Shown here: one piece after another, positions 43,894 through 53,224 of the stretch
Numbering within the stretch: the first letter of the stretch is position 1
Layout of the letters: the number at the start of each line of letters is the position of its first letter
From: Platycnemis pennipes
Lineage: Eukaryota > Arthropoda > Insecta > Odonata > Platycnemididae
Assembly (NCBI GenBank): GCA_933228895.1
Contig: OW121852.1
Coordinates: 128,025,544 to 128,089,543 of the forward strand
DNA length: 64,000 bases
Direction: 5' to 3'
Translations under genes and position numbers: made by a program
The notes under the pieces: model-generated
The model's database searches: none
Told to the model about the DNA's origin: nothing
Seen by the model: the letters and a program-made list of their open reading frames with translations, nothing else

Positions 43894-44606
43894 TTACTTA
43901 TATAATAACGACAGTTTTCTTTTATGTTTCCTGCTGAAGATGTCCAGTACTTCATTAACGTTCATTTTTGATGCAATGTCTTGATGGATATGCATTAAAG
44001 CCAGTCCATTCAAACGATCTTCTGTCATTCTGCTGCGAAGATATGTTTTTAATCGGCGTAAGGTGGAGAAAGATCGCTCGGCAGTACAAGAAGTCACAGG
44101 AAACATGCACAACAATTGACATAGAGTTCTAATATATGGCAGCGCCGTTGCTCTTTTGTAGGCATCTGCTGCAGACTTTGGCATAATATTTCCTCTCATC
44201 TCTTGCCCAATTTTTAGCTCTCCCTTCAAAGCTAAAAAACAAGGAAGGTCCTCTTTATATACTTCAGAACCTTGCAAAACATCCTCAATATCTTCATTAC
44301 TGAAGTTATGTGACAGCAGCTTTTGCAACTGTCCGATTTTATGCAGCTGAGCGTTAGGGAACCTGGATGATATTTCTTTTAACAAATAATCTAGAAAAGG
44401 AATATATATTGTAAGGCGGTAATACTCTTCAATAGACTCAGTCTGAATATTCGACCTATTTGTTTGACGGCCGGTAATTCAGCGGACCGTGATTTCTGTA
44501 CCCATTTCATTTGCAAGGGCCTCAGCTATATTGAAATGTTTTTTGAATTAATCCGCGCTAGTTTCACGTTGCTTAGTAGACAGGCTGTGGTCGTATTGAT
44601 AAGCGA
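43894..44606 (-). pseudogene. hAT transposase C-terminus with dimerisation domain
   Basis: Frame 44385-43894 has LKEISSRFPNAQ, then MFPVTSCTAERSFSTLRRLKTYLRSRMTEDRLNGLALMHIH, the hallmark hAT C-terminal dimerisation region. Upstream, to about 44540 in another frame, lie YYRLTIYIPFLDYLL and an EALANEMG segment. At 44607 the coding sequence is cut by an insertion. Confidence 0.85.
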
Positions 44607-46479
44607 GGGTGGCGATCGTCAGGGAAAACCTGGAATTGTCAGGGAATTTTGCATTTCTGGAAAAGTCAGGGAATTCTAGTGATGGTCAGGGAGAAACAAA
44701 TTGAAATTCTCGTTATTTATCTACCATTACGTTTATCAGCCAGTCATTCCCGCCCTTTATTTCATCAACTAAAACTAATATCCGTCGCTGATATGCATGG
44801 AATAAGCCCCATCAATTTGTGGAACATTCAGTGGTGAATCTTATTAGTTGTGTCTTTAAGTTACTTAGTTGTGAATCAGAAGTACAATGTATCACTTTTG
44901 TACATCCTTTATGCGATATTTGCCTAGTAGTGTTAAAATTTATAATCACATGCATTCTGCTCATCATAAGGAATCCGAGACTATGTTGTTCGGAAAATTT
45001 TACCTCGCGTTTTTTTTTTAACTTCTCAGACTCAGATCTAGAGGCAGGTGGAGCACACTAGCTCGTGGTAAATACGTTGCTTGCAGCTATAAAAGTATGA
45101 GACGATGATTGTTAGGATGGTAATACGAGTACGATTACACGTGTAAACAAAATCTTACGTAAGATCATCTTCGATTTCCATACCCCCATTCATGAGACAG
45201 TAAGAAGAGTCCTCCACCCCTCCCCACCTTTCACGCTCGACGTAATTATTGAGTGGCCCCCTTAGCTCCCTCTGGAAGCAATTTAGTCGTATCACATACC
45301 ACCTCAAATATGATATTCCTGAATACGATGCTGCCGTTGCTAATGGGGGCGTTTACTCGGAACCGAAATCGCAATTTTGTACATGAAATCGTTAGATGGA
45401 AACGAAAAACGAATTTTAGTGAAAAAATTAATCTTCTAACCACAACATTCACTCATAAATCAAAAATTAAAATAAGCAAAAGGTGACGCCCACCGGAAAT
45501 GCTGCTGTGATAACATTGACGTCATTTTCCTCCCGTCCTTGACTGCTTTCAGGGGAGGGGGAAGGGAGTGGAGGGGGGTTCTCGGAAGGTCTGCTCGCAC
45601 AGATGCTGTCGAAATCGCTCCCATTGGCCGAGTCAGCTGTGTCCCCCCCTTTGCGATAAGGCGAAGTAGCTTCGCGGGCTCAGTTGTGATTGGACGAAGT
45701 CGATATACGTCAGAGGTTGCACCACACCCACTTTTCCGAAAGGGTTAAAGACATCAGTTTTTCGCCGCTTATAACTCGACAAAAAATTGACGGATCAGAA
45801 AACGGAAAAATACGGGTCCTTTTATTTTACAAACTCTATCAGATTCGGCAATAAAAAAAATATGGTAAACGACCCCATTGCCTCGTTCGCAGTGGCGCGA
45901 TTACGTTTTGTTTGTTTACACAAATATTTGTTTATTTTTGGTTCCCTCTTACAATCAAGAGGCTATAACCTCATAAATCAAATTGTTATTCGCTTCTGAA
46001 TGTCACTCGTGCCATCCGATTTTGATCCAGTCCAACAACTTGGTTTTGTTTTGTATTTTTCGCGCACCTTAGCCGGAACCTTCGCGAACCTGTACCGGAG
46101 GCCACCAGTAAATCGGCCATTAACTTTCCTTCCGATGCCTTTTCAGTAATCCTCAACTTCCCACGACTACCACGACACGATACCTCTTTCTTAAAGGATT
46201 AGACATCGTCATTGTAATTTTACACAAGGAAACATATATGGCCGAGAAAATACGATACACGGCCACGGAATGTGTATGAAAAGTGTGTATAATTTGCATG
46301 AGGGTTTAACTTATGAAGGTTTAATATACTTTTTCATTAGGGGTATACTTGTAGCTTTTAATGTATTGATTTCAGCTTTTAACATTTTCTGTGGTTTGAC
46401 GAAAATTTAATTCAGCAGAAATAAAATATTTAGATAACAGGAGCCCTTTGGCGATCGGTCAGGGAAATTGGTGAGTCCG
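44607..46479. mobile_element. Unclassified non-coding insertion bounded by direct GTCAGGGAA repeats
   Basis: hAT coding sequence stops at about 44606 and resumes at about 46480. The left edge reads TGGCGATCGTCAGGGAA with more GTCAGGGAATT units. The right edge reads TGGCGATCGGTCAGGGAAA with further GTCAGGGAAAGGTCAGAGAATT units. No protein is recognised between them. A C/G-rich stretch lies at 45540-45620. The class is unknown. Confidence 0.5.
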
Positions 46480-47112
46480 TCAGGGAAAGGTCAGAGAATT
46501 TAAAAATTGGATCTCAGTAGCCACCATGTAAGCTGAACTGCAGAAAGAAAGTATATCAATTTCAATGGCTTGTAATGATCGAGATAAAGGCAGCGTGATT
46601 CCTAAAATATCATCGAGGATTACCAAGCTTACAAGAAATTCCGACGACATGATAGCTTGGAGCAGCAAAAATGCAGATGTAGCACTTCTAACCCCTTCTT
46701 CTGCCATTTTTGCAAAATTCCAGGAAGGCATTGCAAGACGTCCAAAAATGTTAAAACAGCTTCATGTCTTTCCACCCATCTGGTCTCACACATTTTTTTA
46801 ATTATATTTTGTTTTTCCTTTGGCAGATGAACTTGCATTTCTTCCCTGACTCACGAAAGAAAGTTGCTACAGCTGAGATTACCCCTACTTATGCTGGTTA
46901 CGGTGCAGGCAGTACTGATAGCTAAGGTGAGTCGGTGGCTTGCACAATGAGTAAAAAAGGCTAACGGTTAAATGCTAGATATGCTTGCCTTAACACCTTT
47001 TATTTTACCACTCATGATGGCTCCTCCATCGTATGCTTGACCCCGGCACAATGTCATATCCAGGTTAAGGTTTTCGATCGCCTTCAAAATATGCTGACCA
47101 ATATAGCAAGAA
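46480..47112 (-). pseudogene. hAT transposase middle part
   Basis: Minus-strand motifs: GQHILKAIENLNLDMTLCRGQAYDGGAIMSG (47095-47000; second catalytic Asp in YDGG), KCETRWVERHEAVLTFLD (about 46800-46750), then LPGILQKWQKKG and SLQAIEIDILSF (about 46560). These fit the DUF4371/hAT transposase core of P52rIPK-like elements. Several frameshifts are present. Confidence 0.8.
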
Positions 47113-47395
47113 GTTCCACAGAGAAAAAATCATTCGCCTTGACCGGGACTCAAACCCGGACCCCCTGTTTTCCGGCCAGGTGCTCTACCAGTTGAGCTAC
47201 CTATACGTCCTCTTTCTCTGTGGAAATCAACGAGGCTTAAAGGAACTAGGTGTTAACGGCCTGGGGGACATATCATGTCACAATGCAGCCGTAGTCGTGC
47301 GCAAGGCGCCACTGTCCACGAGGTATTTTGTATGCCATTTTCAGCGGGTGACGCCGCTAAAGTTTCCGCGGCCAGTTCGTGGTCTTGGAATTCGT
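47113..47395 (-). mobile_element. SINE-like insertion with tRNA-like module
   Basis: It interrupts the hAT coding sequence between GEIIAQH and IGQHILKAI. Its left part is a tRNA-like stretch framed by a perfect 13-bp inverted repeat (47114-47126 and 47213-47225). The rest (47226-47395) is non-coding. No target duplication was recognised. Confidence 0.5.
47136..47203 (-). tRNA. tRNA-derived sequence (pseudo-tRNA, SINE promoter type)
   Basis: On the minus strand, GGTAGCTCAACTGGTAGAGC (D arm and A box) and GGGTTTGAGTCCC (T arm and B box) are clear, and the T stem pairs perfectly. The anticodon-arm region (CCTGGCCGGAAAACAGG) lacks the invariant T33, and the acceptor strands do not pair. It is not a functional tRNA; a pol III promoter remains plausible. 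Confidence 0.6.
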
Positions 47396-47511
47396 TTATG
47401 CTGAGCAATGATTTCACCAGTAAGTTTATCAACTTAGACAAACATGAGAAAGTCTTCTTGGTTTCATTTTTATCTGCATCGAAATAGCGAATAAATGGTT
47501 AGTTGCTCACA
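47396..47511 (-). pseudogene. hAT transposase fragment right after the first catalytic Asp
   Basis: The minus strand continues from the element C insertion site: the ADETTDVS motif is encoded at 53245-53225 and resumes here with CEQLTIYSLFRYFDADKNETKKTF, then a GEIIAQH segment. A frameshift lies near 47450. Confidence 0.7.
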
Positions 47512-47523
47512 AACAGACACATC
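47512..47523 (+). repeat. Target-site duplication of I-like C (left)
   Basis: aacagacacatc is repeated perfectly at 53213-53224. Confidence 0.95.
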
Positions 47524-48108
47524 CCCCCCTGCGGGTAGGGGGATTGAGAATACTCCCGCAGTATCCCTGCTTGTCGTAAGAGGCGACTAAAAGGGCGGGG
47601 AGACAACCCCGAAAACAAACCCATAGCCAACAAGGGTTGAGCCCGGACAGTGTTGTGGGTCAACTGTCTGTGTGCGGCCATACCACCTGGCCTGCGATCC
47701 ACCCGCATGTTTGCCGTGTGCGGAGACCCGTAAGGAGGAGAAGGGGATCCTGGAGGGTGAGGTCCGTGGTTCCCAGCTGGGTGTCGGATGCCCGGTATGG
47801 ACTACGGGCCAATACCCCTCTTTGGCCCCGGATTCGCTACAAACGGGCGGCCGGGAGCTAGCCACTCCCGGTCAATCGGCTTCCGTGGCGTAAGCTTAAC
47901 GGTGGCGAGTGCCAGGGAGGTGGGGGTCTGCGTAGGGCGGTCGGAGATGTACGGGTTTGGTGGGCCCGTGCATCGAAGATCTAACCCGAAACAGACAACC
48001 ACCTCTAGGGTGCTATATCCCCTCGGGTAGCCCTGGCGACCGCACCGGTTTGCGGTGCGGCGTCCCGAATGTGTGGCTCCGTGGTGGGTGGGGAGCCCGG
48101 GGGATGAA
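47524..48108 (+). promoter_or_regulatory. Conserved GC-rich 5' module of I-like copy C
   Basis: Reference copy of the module. It starts with a run of C, then TGCGGGTAGGGGG, CTTGTCGTAAGAGGCGAC and ACTAAAAGGGCGGGG. CTGCGGG (47528-47534) can pair with CCCGCAG about 20 bases downstream, and CCCC with GGGG locally. It ends about 12 bases before the ORF1 ATG at 48121. Several short frames within it are not conserved in phase and are rejected as genes. Confidence 0.65.
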
Positions 48109-48120
48109 GATCTCAATGGT

Positions 48121-49296
48121 ATGGCTGAAGAAACTCTTCCACCATCCAAAAGATCCCGCCAGGATACTGGCGGGGGAGATAAAGTTTTTTCTAGGTCTAA
48201 GAAGTACTTAGTTATGAAATGTTGTAAAGAAGGTGAGACTCTTAAAAAGGTCTCTCCTTTTCTCATTAGGAGGGTACTCTCGAGCTCGATTCCTGGCGAA
48301 CTCATATCAGCCAAAAAACTAAGGGATGGTAGTCTCTTAATAGAAACGGCATCGATAGCGCAAAGTGAGAAACTCCTTCTTATGGATAGACTCCACGACA
48401 TCCCGGTTAAAGTCGAAGTCCATCGCACACTGAACTCTTGTCAGGGAGTCATCAGTCACTATGACCTCCTCTACGTAGAGGTGGAGGAAATTAAGAGAGA
48501 AATGGCCTCTCAAGGAGTGACTGACTGTCGCCGATTGAAGACGAAGCGCAATGGTGAGTATATTGACACAACATCTGTCATTCTTACCTTCGCTTGCGAC
48601 GTGCTCCCTGACAAGGTGTTCATCGGGTATGAATCTGTACCTGTGCGGCCTTTTATCCCGAATCCTATGCGATGCTTTAAATGTCAGCGATTTGGACACA
48701 TCGCCACAAGATGTGAGGGCATAGACACCTGTCCATCCTGCGGCAAGGGAAAACACGACGAAGAATGCACCTCCGGACCAAAGTGTGTGAACTGTGAGGG
48801 TGAACATCCTGTGTTTTCCCGCAAATGTCCTAAGCTCCAAGAAGAACGTAAGGTGATGGAGATAAAGACAATTGAGAAGATCCCTTACTTAGAAGCACGC
48901 AAGAAGTACAGGTCATTGGTTGCCCCTACCTTCTCACGATCTTTTGCCCTCGTATCGAGCACTCCAGTTCGCAAGACTACTATTGAGACTCAAACAGACG
49001 AGACCTTATTGGGAAACAACAAAAAGAATCGAAATGAAAACACTGCCACTACATCTAAGGCCAAAAACACGCCTTCTCTACCGAAGGACGTTAAAACTCC
49101 GGGTTTCCCCAAGAACCCTTTGAAACCCACCACAAAAGACTCAGCGGTGAGCAGGGGAAAGACACCCTCCCCCGAACCCAGGAGACAGGTTAATAACTCC
49201 CCGCTAGAATCTATGGAAGACGAAGACAGTCCATCAGAGGCTGAACTACTTTTAGCCAGAAAGAAAGAAAAAAATAAGCCCCGAATTAAGCGCTAG
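48121..49296 (+). CDS. I-like ORF1 protein (Gag-like), copy C
   Basis: 391 codons, intact. The layout equals copy B: variable N-terminus with LPPSKRSR, a PRE/RRM-like middle (CQGVISHYDLLYVEVEEIK), three zinc knuckles CFKCQRFGHIATRC, CPSCGKGKHDEEC and CVNCEGEHPVFSRKC (about residues 187-240), an EARKKYRSLVAPTFSRSFA block, and a Lys/Pro/Ser-rich tail ending KPRIKR. It should bind element RNA. The start at 48121 is chosen because the homologous Met-Ala is shared by A and B while the upstream frame is not. ORF2 starts 34 bases after the stop, so reinitiation or internal entry is needed. Confidence 0.9.
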   Translation: MAEETLPPSKRSRQDTGGGDKVFSRSKKYLVMKCCKEGETLKKVSPFLIRRVLSSSIPGELISAKKLRDGSLLIETASIAQSEKLLLMDRLHDIPVKVEVHRTLNSCQGVISHYDLLYVEVEEIKREMASQGVTDCRRLKTKRNGEYIDTTSVILTFACDVLPDKVFIGYESVPVRPFIPNPMRCFKCQRFGHIATRCEGIDTCPSCGKGKHDEECTSGPKCVNCEGEHPVFSRKCPKLQEERKVMEIKTIEKIPYLEARKKYRSLVAPTFSRSFALVSSTPVRKTTIETQTDETLLGNNKKNRNENTATTSKAKNTPSLPKDVKTPGFPKNPLKPTTKDSAVSRGKTPSPEPRRQVNNSPLESMEDEDSPSEAELLLARKKEKNKPRIKR

Positions 49297-49330
49297 TCCT
49301 CCTGCACGGGCGGACTACTTAACTCTAGTC

Positions 49331-52300
49331 ATGAATATTTTACAGTGGAACTGTAATGGTTTTTATAGGCACAAGGAGGAGCTGGCCATTTTATTGCGTG
49401 ATTTTAACCCATCCTGTGTATGTTTACAAGAGACTCATTTTAAAACAACCGACCAAGGTAACGTAAGAGGGTATTCCGTTTTTAGATACGACGACACCAC
49501 TGGTCTAAGAGCCAGAGGGGGAGTCGCAATAATGATTCGAGAGACCCTTTACACCTCTCGATTGCCGCTAAACACGCCATTCCAGGCAGTGGCTCTAACT
49601 GTTCACACTCCTGCAAAACTAACGTTGTGTAACGTTTACCTACCAGAGGGAGCTCCTGTTACTCGGCACAACTTGCAAACTCTAGTTGATCAACTGCCTA
49701 GACCTTATGTGTTGTTGGGTGATTTTAATGCTCACGACCCCTTATGGGGAAGTACTCGAATACAGAGCAACAGGAGGGGGCGGATTTTAACCAGTTTTAT
49801 TGAAGATTTTAACCTTTATTTATTGAACTCTGGGGAGAAAACCCATTTTAACAGCTTTACTGGTGAATTCTCCACCATTGACCTATGCATGTGCTCAAGC
49901 AGCTTAATGACTAAAATCAACATGTCCGTACATGGAGATCTATGCGGGAGCGACCACTTTCCTATTTTTATCCAAATGGAGCAACCCAATAACGGAGATG
50001 GTATTCACCGGGATAGCTGGAATATCCGAAAGGCGAACTGGAGTGCTTTTAAGTCAAATTTTAGTTTCAATTACGACGAAAACGTAAATGCAGTTCGCAA
50101 CGTGGAAAACCTCACTGCTTCTATAACTGCAGCTGCGAGATTAAGCGTACCGAAGTTAACCGGTATTACCTCCCGTAAACCAGTTCCATGGTGGAACGCT
50201 GAGTGCGCAGAGGCAATTAAAAAACGAAAAAAGGCGTTGCGTATTTTTAACAAGTACCCAACGGCCACAAATCTGTCCTCCTTCCGGCAGCTGAGAGCCA
50301 AAGCCCGGCAGGTTGTAAAGAAGGCCAAGAAAACTTCTTGGATGGATTACGCGTCCAGTATCAATAATCGAACACCTATAGCTCAAGTATGGAAAAAGGT
50401 GAAAGCTATCTCGGGCACGCCGCACTCCCATAGTGTCTCCTATCTTAAGGTTAATGGGGATGTAATAACATCACCCCACAATTTATGCGAGATATTCGGC
50501 CTAGAGCTCGCTAAAACCTCCAGTAGCGATTCCTACGACGCTCCATTCATTGCGATGAAGGACCGACATGAGTCGTCTCATCTCGACTTTAAGGAAACAA
50601 GCGAGCCTGCTGATTATAATGCTCCTTTTAGCCTATGGGAACTCAGGTCGTCGATAAATGACTCTCGAGACAGTTCTCCTGGAATGGACGACATCCATAA
50701 TTCCTTTCTCCGGAATCTTCCAGAGTCAGGGTTTAGGGAAATGCTTCGGACCCTTAACCAACTTTGGTTCGAGGGAAGATTTCCAGATTCCTGGAGAGAA
50801 TCCGTGGTCGTTCCCATTCCTAAAGTGGGAAAGGATAGAGCTGAGCCGAATCATTATCGACCTATCTCCTTAACCAGCTGCCTATGTAAGATCATGGAAA
50901 GAATGGTAAATCGCCGACTTGTCTGGTGTTTGGAACGGCGAGGCCTTTTTTCTGATATACAGTGTGGCTTTCGGCGGGGAAGGTCCACAACTGACCACCT
51001 AGTATCGCTGGACACATTCATACAGGAAGCTTTTCTACTCCGCCAACACGTCGTTGGGGTCTTCTTTGACCTGGAGAAGGCCTACGACCGAGTGTGGCGG
51101 TGGAAGATTCTAAAATCGCTGCACGATTGGGGCTTTAGGGGTAACTTGCCCACTTTTATTAAAAACTTTTTAACAGCTCGTGTTTTTAAAATTAAGATTG
51201 GTAGCACCCTGTCAAAATTTTTTAGCCAGGAAAATGGCGTGCCTCAAGGCTCTGTGCTAAGTGTAACGCTCTTTGCTATTGCAATCAACGACATAACTGA
51301 CTGTATAAAAGAGCCGGTTAAGGGATCCTTGTTTGTTGACGACCTAGCTATATTTAGCCGATCGTCCAAACTTTCCTGTGCTACAAGACACACCCAGCTC
51401 TGTCTTAACAAACTGGACAAGTGGTCACGAAGCAACGGATTTCGTTTCTCTTCGGAGAAGACAAAGTGCGTTCATTTCCATCGACTTAGAGGGTTTCACA
51501 TCCCACCCACGTTAAGGCTTGGATGCAAAGAGTTAGCCTACGTGGAGTCTATTCGCTTCCTAGGCATGATTTTTGACTATCGTCTTAATTGGCAAGAGCA
51601 CATTAAATCTTTAAAGGAAACCTGTTTTAAAATCTTAAATATTTTACGTTTTTTAAGTCACTCGACGTGGGGCGCTGATCGCACGACATTGCTGTTACTG
51701 TACAGGTCGCTCGTGCGTAGTAGGCTTGACTACGGTTCAGTAGTCTACGCAGCAGGACGTGAGTCTTATTTAAGACCCCTATCCACGATCCATAACTCAG
51801 GACTTCGGCTGGCTACTGGCGCATTTAGAACCTCTCCCGTCTTGAGCATCTACTCGGATGCCGGGGAACCGCCTTTAGCGACTCGCCGTGATACACTGAT
51901 GTGTAACTACGCCGCAAAGATTTTATCGATGAAAAGACATCCTTGTTTTAACTATATTTTTAACCCTCATTTTTTAGAAATTTTTAATCGAAGGCCAAGG
52001 GCAACAAAGCCTTTTGGTGTGCGTTTCAGTAATTTTATCCAAGAGGTTCGTTTTAATTTGCCCGACATATACTCGACTGGGTATCATAAGCACCCTCCAT
52101 GGACGATACCTCGCCCAGATATTAATTATCGTTTACTTAAATGCCGAAAATCTGCCACTACGTCTGCAGAATACCAACGACTCTTTAAAGAAGAATTAGG
52201 GAAGTATTCCGGCTTCACCCACGTATATACGGACGGGTCGAAGTCTGGAACATCCTGTGGCTGCGCAATCGTGTCCTCCTACCACGGAGTTCTGAAAGCG

Positions 52301-53029
52301 AAACTTGACTCGCTCTGCAGTATTTACACTGCTGAACTTTTTGCCATAAATATGGCCTTAAGCCACATTAAACGTCGTAACGCTCGTTATCTAGTGTGTT
52401 CTGACTCCTTAAGCGCCTTGCACTCAATCTCGGACCTATTTACTGAACACCCTCTTGTCCAGGATATCCAAACCTCCTTGGCATCCCTAAGTAAGGAGGG
52501 CGTGACAGTATCATTTATATGGATCCCGGGGCACGTGGGAATACTGGGCAATGAGAAGGCCGACGCAGCGGCGAAAGAATCGCTCATGGACACCCAGAGC
52601 GCCTCAGCGCTGGTTCCCGTAGAGGATATAAAGTCGAAGCTTAAAAAAATAGTCTTAGAAAAGTGGAGAGAAACCTGGAGATCCATCAATTCCAACAAAC
52701 TCCGGCTCATTAAACCGGATACATTTGCTTGGTCCACCTCCGTCAGGAACTGTCGGAGGGAGGAAGTCGCACTCACGCGCATGAGGATAGGACACTGTGC
52801 CCTCACCCACTCATTCCTCTTCACGGAAGGAAAAGTACCACCGCGTTGTGACGACTGTGATTCTCCACTGACGGTAAGGCATCTCCTGGAGGAATGTGCA
52901 AGGTATCAGGCAGTACGCGAACGATATAATATAACTGGGCAACTAGAAGAGATTTTGGGCGATGACCCTGAGAAAATAGACAAATTGTTGAATTTTCTAA
53001 AAGAATCCAACCTAATAAATTCCTTATAG
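49331..53029 (+). CDS. I-like ORF2: APE endonuclease, RT, RNase H, CCHC, copy C (intact)
   Basis: 1232 residues. Endonuclease (1-230): ILQWNCNGF, CLQETHF, VLLGDFNAHDPLWGS, CGSDHFPI. RT (about 470-780): VVPIPKVGKDRAEPNHYRPI, QCGFRRGRSTTDHLV, VFFDLEKAYDRVW, GVPQGSVLSVTLFAIAIND and SLFVDDLAIF (FVDD catalytic pair). RNase H (about 960-1090): VYTDGSKSGTSCG, YTAELFAINMAL, CSDSLSAL and IPGHVGILGNEKADAAAKE, all four catalytic positions kept. C-terminal zinc motif CDDCDSPLTVRHLLEEC (about 1175). It would nick target DNA and copy the element RNA by target-primed reverse transcription; RNase H can remove the RNA strand. All catalytic residues that I can identify are present. Confidence 0.95.
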   Translation: MNILQWNCNGFYRHKEELAILLRDFNPSCVCLQETHFKTTDQGNVRGYSVFRYDDTTGLRARGGVAIMIRETLYTSRLPLNTPFQAVALTVHTPAKLTLCNVYLPEGAPVTRHNLQTLVDQLPRPYVLLGDFNAHDPLWGSTRIQSNRRGRILTSFIEDFNLYLLNSGEKTHFNSFTGEFSTIDLCMCSSSLMTKINMSVHGDLCGSDHFPIFIQMEQPNNGDGIHRDSWNIRKANWSAFKSNFSFNYDENVNAVRNVENLTASITAAARLSVPKLTGITSRKPVPWWNAECAEAIKKRKKALRIFNKYPTATNLSSFRQLRAKARQVVKKAKKTSWMDYASSINNRTPIAQVWKKVKAISGTPHSHSVSYLKVNGDVITSPHNLCEIFGLELAKTSSSDSYDAPFIAMKDRHESSHLDFKETSEPADYNAPFSLWELRSSINDSRDSSPGMDDIHNSFLRNLPESGFREMLRTLNQLWFEGRFPDSWRESVVVPIPKVGKDRAEPNHYRPISLTSCLCKIMERMVNRRLVWCLERRGLFSDIQCGFRRGRSTTDHLVSLDTFIQEAFLLRQHVVGVFFDLEKAYDRVWRWKILKSLHDWGFRGNLPTFIKNFLTARVFKIKIGSTLSKFFSQENGVPQGSVLSVTLFAIAINDITDCIKEPVKGSLFVDDLAIFSRSSKLSCATRHTQLCLNKLDKWSRSNGFRFSSEKTKCVHFHRLRGFHIPPTLRLGCKELAYVESIRFLGMIFDYRLNWQEHIKSLKETCFKILNILRFLSHSTWGADRTTLLLLYRSLVRSRLDYGSVVYAAGRESYLRPLSTIHNSGLRLATGAFRTSPVLSIYSDAGEPPLATRRDTLMCNYAAKILSMKRHPCFNYIFNPHFLEIFNRRPRATKPFGVRFSNFIQEVRFNLPDIYSTGYHKHPPWTIPRPDINYRLLKCRKSATTSAEYQRLFKEELGKYSGFTHVYTDGSKSGTSCGCAIVSSYHGVLKAKLDSLCSIYTAELFAINMALSHIKRRNARYLVCSDSLSALHSISDLFTEHPLVQDIQTSLASLSKEGVTVSFIWIPGHVGILGNEKADAAAKESLMDTQSASALVPVEDIKSKLKKIVLEKWRETWRSINSNKLRLIKPDTFAWSTSVRNCRREEVALTRMRIGHCALTHSFLFTEGKVPPRCDDCDSPLTVRHLLEECARYQAVRERYNITGQLEEILGDDPEKIDKLLNFLKESNLINSL

Positions 53030-53156
53030 TTAATAATCCACTGTGGACGCAAAGCACCTTGTTAAGTGTATGTATATATGCGTGTAGCAATATTACCATG
53101 GAAAAGGGATACCCACTGAGCACAACTGACCAAAGGAGCAAATAACTAGCAGTAGT

Positions 53157-53212
53157 GGTGCGAAATGACCCTAGACGTCGACGCACCCGTAATAACCAAA
53201 TCTACTACTACT
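53157..53212 (+). other. 3'-terminal hairpin and (TAC)n tail, copy C
   Basis: GGTGC (53157-53161) pairs with GCACC (53183-53187), with an inner GAC/GTC pair. A short A-rich spacer and TAC repeats end at the duplication (53213-53224). Confidence 0.7.
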
Positions 53213-53224
53213 AACAGACACATC

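Larger units (their letters stand above)
47524..53212 (+). mobile_element. I-like non-LTR retrotransposon, full-length intact copy C
   Basis: 5.69 kb: 5' module, open ORF1, open ORF2, conserved 3' hairpin and TAC tail, with a perfect 12-bp duplication. No stop or frameshift was seen in either ORF. It splits the hAT transposase within the codons after its ADETTDVS motif. The I-superfamily label rests on APE endonuclease + RT + RNase H + C-terminal CCHC, three ORF1 zinc knuckles and a microsatellite tail in place of poly(A). It is the best candidate for a currently mobile element here. Confidence 0.95.

Noticed and set aside
45246..45486. Short overlapping frames on both strands
   Set aside because: No motif, no conserved copy, and located in a non-coding insertion.
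47136..47203. Functional tRNA gene
   Set aside because: The T and D arms are good, but the acceptor stem does not pair and T33 is missing; it lies in an insertion inside a transposase gene.
47524..47605. HDV-like self-cleaving ribozyme at the 5' end of the I-like elements
   Set aside because: A 7-bp P1-like pairing (CTGCGGG/CCCGCAG) and a GGCGAC string are present, but I cannot find a P2 that fits after the putative catalytic C, and P1.1/P4 are not convincing. Kept only as part of the conserved 5' module.
47587..48428. Several small open frames in and around the 5' module of I-like copies (also near 3590-4290 and 26413-27250)
   Set aside because: They are not conserved in phase or strand between the three copies and follow from GC-rich sequence; treated as shadows of non-coding 5' UTR and of ORF1.
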